The translations under genes were made by a program, and so were the position numbers. From Stratiolaelaps scimitus (Eukaryota > Arthropoda > Arachnida > Mesostigmata > Laelapidae), in NCBI GenBank assembly GCA_019614645.1, contig JABWDB010000003.1, positions 24,823,001-24,887,000 on the forward strand: 64,000 nucleotides of DNA, read 5' to 3'. The notes beneath the pieces are model-generated. The model saw only the letters and a list, made by a program, of their open reading frames with translations. It ran no database searches and was not told the DNA's origin. Of this stretch, positions 62,348 through 64,000 are shown one piece after another; the stretch's first letter is position 1; each line of letters begins with the position of its first letter.

Positions 62348-63313
62348 GTACGTACAGCTAGTCTAGGTACATTTGGCGGGGTGTGGTCAGGGAGCTTTGC
62401 CGAAACACGGGGTCTGGCCATCGAAAGCTGGGCACTTTCATCGCTGCTCATGCTGCACGCTATTTCGAAGCGTCTTGTATCGCCATTGAACGCATGCTCA
62501 TATCTTCCTGTTGCGATAAAGGGCCATCTATCTAGCAATCAGTGCAAACATGTAGCCGATTTAGATATGGATTATGATCCAGTGTGTTGGCATCATGTCG
62601 ATACTTGGGATTCACAAGCGGTTTTGTTTCAGTTCTACTCGATATTCACTCATTGACATAGTGTTTAAGCAGCACATTCTTTTATAGAGGTCTACGTAGT
62701 CCTTTGTGAACTGATTGGGTGATCCTTTATGGCCAAGGTAATAATTCAACGAAAAAATATTGCCGACTTACTGTTAGTTGCTCATAGTGGGAGGAAGGTA
62801 ACTGTGGTAGTATTTGGGTATCTCGCGTGTGTGTGAGCTCAGGAGAGGCCCTGTGATCTTGTGGATGGTGTCTCACAGTTCAAAATCTGCATAGACGTAA
62901 GTTTCTCTTCACTTGCCTCTAGCTTCTATCTAAGTCCGATCACCAAGCTATTCAGCTTAGAGTATTGACATCGGAAGGCCCAACGCCAGGTGAATATACA
63001 TCTAGCCTCTAGTGAAGGCTAGTAAGGGCAATGCATTTTCATTAGCCTTGTTTATATGCTTCTCGTGAAGAAAAATTTTCACGGGCGTGGGCCGCGAGCG
63101 ATCAGAGGACCAGCCAACCCACTTGGACCTGGACGGGGGACGGCTTCCTGTAAACATTGAGTAAAGTCAGATGTCGCGCGTTCAAATCCTGTGAGGGTCT
63201 ACAATTACATAATAATTACATTTCTCTACAATTACATCTCGATAGTTATCAAGGAAAGCGCACACATTGACCGTGCGCTTCGTCACTCTGAAACCTAATT
63301 TGTTCTCACTTAC

Positions 63314-63545
63314 CACTTATCGCCCACACGATCTCATCACACGCTAGTTGTATATGTGGTAACCTTTCGAGTACTTGGCCAATGGCTCTTATGCTCTGAA
63401 CTAGACAAGCACAATATGAGCCAAGTACCATGAAAAGCAAGGAGGTAAGCCCTGTAGACCATAAGGCCATTGTAGGCATTATGGCCATTCTATGTCTGGC
63501 TACTCGAATAGCTCTCTCCGTTGGGACGAACGCTGCTGGCTGCAT
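63314..63545 (-). CDS. Candidate antisense exon inside the SLC16 intron (unassigned, one membrane segment)
   Basis: On the minus strand an ATG in a favourable context (ACAAATG) opens a frame of 77 codons plus one base. It stops exactly at a near-perfect donor, TG|GTAAGTGAG. The product has a basic start, a hydrophobic segment (LTSLLFMVLGSYCACLV) and an amphipathic stretch (AIGQVLERLPHIQLACDEI). A stop lies just upstream of the ATG, so this would be a first coding exon or a relic. The helix-plus-amphipathic pattern loosely recalls the C-terminal part of insect-type gustatory receptors, but I cannot match a signature motif. No partner exon was found downstream on this strand. It may be chance. 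Confidence 0.25.
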
Positions 63546-63780
63546 TTGTCACCAGCGATTGGCCTGCTGTTGCAATGTATTTCTATGGCTTTCCTGAGTG
63601 GCTCTCCAAATGGCTGTTGCACAACATGCCTATGAGTTCAACACGGTGTGCTCCCATAACCTTCCTAGGCCACAGTTATTTTTCGTGCAAATGTATTCTG
63701 TGTACGACTATGAGAATTCAAATGGTTACTTTAGCCATAATAGTGCTATAATAAAAAGTGTATTAATATTTATTTATTTA

Positions 63781-63803
63781 ATAATAATAATATAATAATA
63801 ATA

Positions 63804-63849
<46 letters not shown>

Positions 63850-63871
63850 TATTATTATTATTATTATTATT
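63781..63871. repeat. (AAT)n-(ATT)n palindromic microsatellite
   Basis: About 69 bp of AAT/ATA triplets (with two interruptions near 63791 and 63806) are followed without a spacer by about 22 bp of ATT triplets. The right part is the reverse complement of the left, so the tract can fold into a hairpin in RNA or a cruciform in DNA. It sits immediately upstream of the acceptor of the second SLC16 exon. Confidence 0.95.
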
Positions 63872-63913
63872 GTTAATACGTACTACGTTTGCGTCCTGTA
63901 ACGTGTGATTCAG

Positions 63914-64000
63914 GAGTGATTCTGGGGTGCGGCATCTCAATGACGCGCGACTGCTCAGTGTTCATGGTTGGGCAGTACTTCAAAAAGCGCCGTGAACTCG
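63914..64000 (+). CDS. Next SLC16-like exon, truncated by the window end
   Basis: After the acceptor GTGTGATTCAG, the single G left by the previous exon plus GA gives glycine. The frame then reads VILGCGISMTRDCS followed by VFMVGQYFKKRREL and runs off the edge. The sequence YG...G.G..MTRD...GQYF.KRR is a hallmark of SLC16 proteins: TM4 followed by the cytoplasmic loop bearing the YF.KRR basic motif. Correct phase, correct motif order and a consensus acceptor make this an exon of the same gene as 62174..62347. TM5 and everything beyond lie outside the window. The intron between the two exons is 1566 bp. Confidence 0.88.

Larger units (their letters stand above)
62348..63913 (+). other. GT-AG intron between the two SLC16-like exons
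   Basis: The intron starts GTACGT and ends GTGTGATTCAG. It contains an (AAT)n-(ATT)n palindrome ending about 42 bp before the acceptor, and a minus-strand open frame with a strong donor (63314..63545), described separately. Nothing else in it is recognised. Confidence 0.85.

Noticed and set aside
62380..62500. Apparent continuation of SLC16 after the exon (ETRGLAIESW and AARYFEAS-like strings)
   Set aside because: It follows a consensus donor, uses a different frame, and the true next exon with correct phase is at 63914.
63165..63205. TTCAAATCC as a tRNA B box
   Set aside because: The T-arm stem does not pair and no A box lies at suitable spacing.

Overview
This window looks like nuclear DNA from an arthropod, with few coding exons. 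It has no operons and no long uninterrupted genes. It has GT-AG introns, many (TA)n, (GT)n, (GA)n and (AAT)n arrays, a decayed non-LTR retrotransposon, and alternating AT-rich and CpG/polypyrimidine-rich blocks. The coding exons resemble an arthropod SLC16 transporter and the retroelement resembles families I associate with ticks and mites. A mite or other chelicerate is my best guess, at low confidence.

The only securely identified host gene is at the right edge on the + strand. Two exons (62174..62347 and 63914..64000, the second cut by the window end) encode adjacent transmembrane segments of a monocarboxylate-transporter-like (SLC16/MFS) protein. They join in frame across a 1566-bp GT-AG intron. 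The N-terminal exon of this gene was not found, so much of the window may be its upstream region or its long first intron.

The most interesting signal fits that reading. At 7107/7108 and 27154/27155 the + strand carries a pyrimidine tract ending in CAG fused directly to a strong 5' splice site (TTTCAG|GTGAGT and TTTCAG|GTAAGA). This is the architecture of recursive splice sites (ratchet points) in very long introns. The first site can alternatively be read as the end of a 366-bp open exon (6742..7107), which is in phase 0 at both ends.

Layout: 1-3.2 kb mixed, with two direct-repeat structures; 3.2-5.1 kb GC-rich block; 5.1-7.7 kb with ratchet site 1; 7.7-9.1 kb GC-rich block with a candidate minus-strand first exon; 9.1-12.8 kb empty; 12.8-14.1 kb LINE relic; 14.1-20.9 kb AT-rich with microsatellites; 20.9-22.6 and 24.3-26.0 kb GC-rich blocks with candidate exons; 27.15 kb ratchet site 2; 32.0-33.8 and 37.4-39.4 kb GC-rich blocks with a candidate start exon at 33.85 kb; 39.74 kb near-perfect hairpin; 40.6 and 57.7 kb two copies of an unnamed dispersed repeat; 48.1 kb hairpin cluster; 49.2, 55-57 and 59-60.4 kb further GC-rich blocks; 62.2-64 kb SLC16 exons with a possible antisense exon in their intron. 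Most open frames in GC-rich blocks are probably chance. Those listed as candidate exons are hypotheses only.
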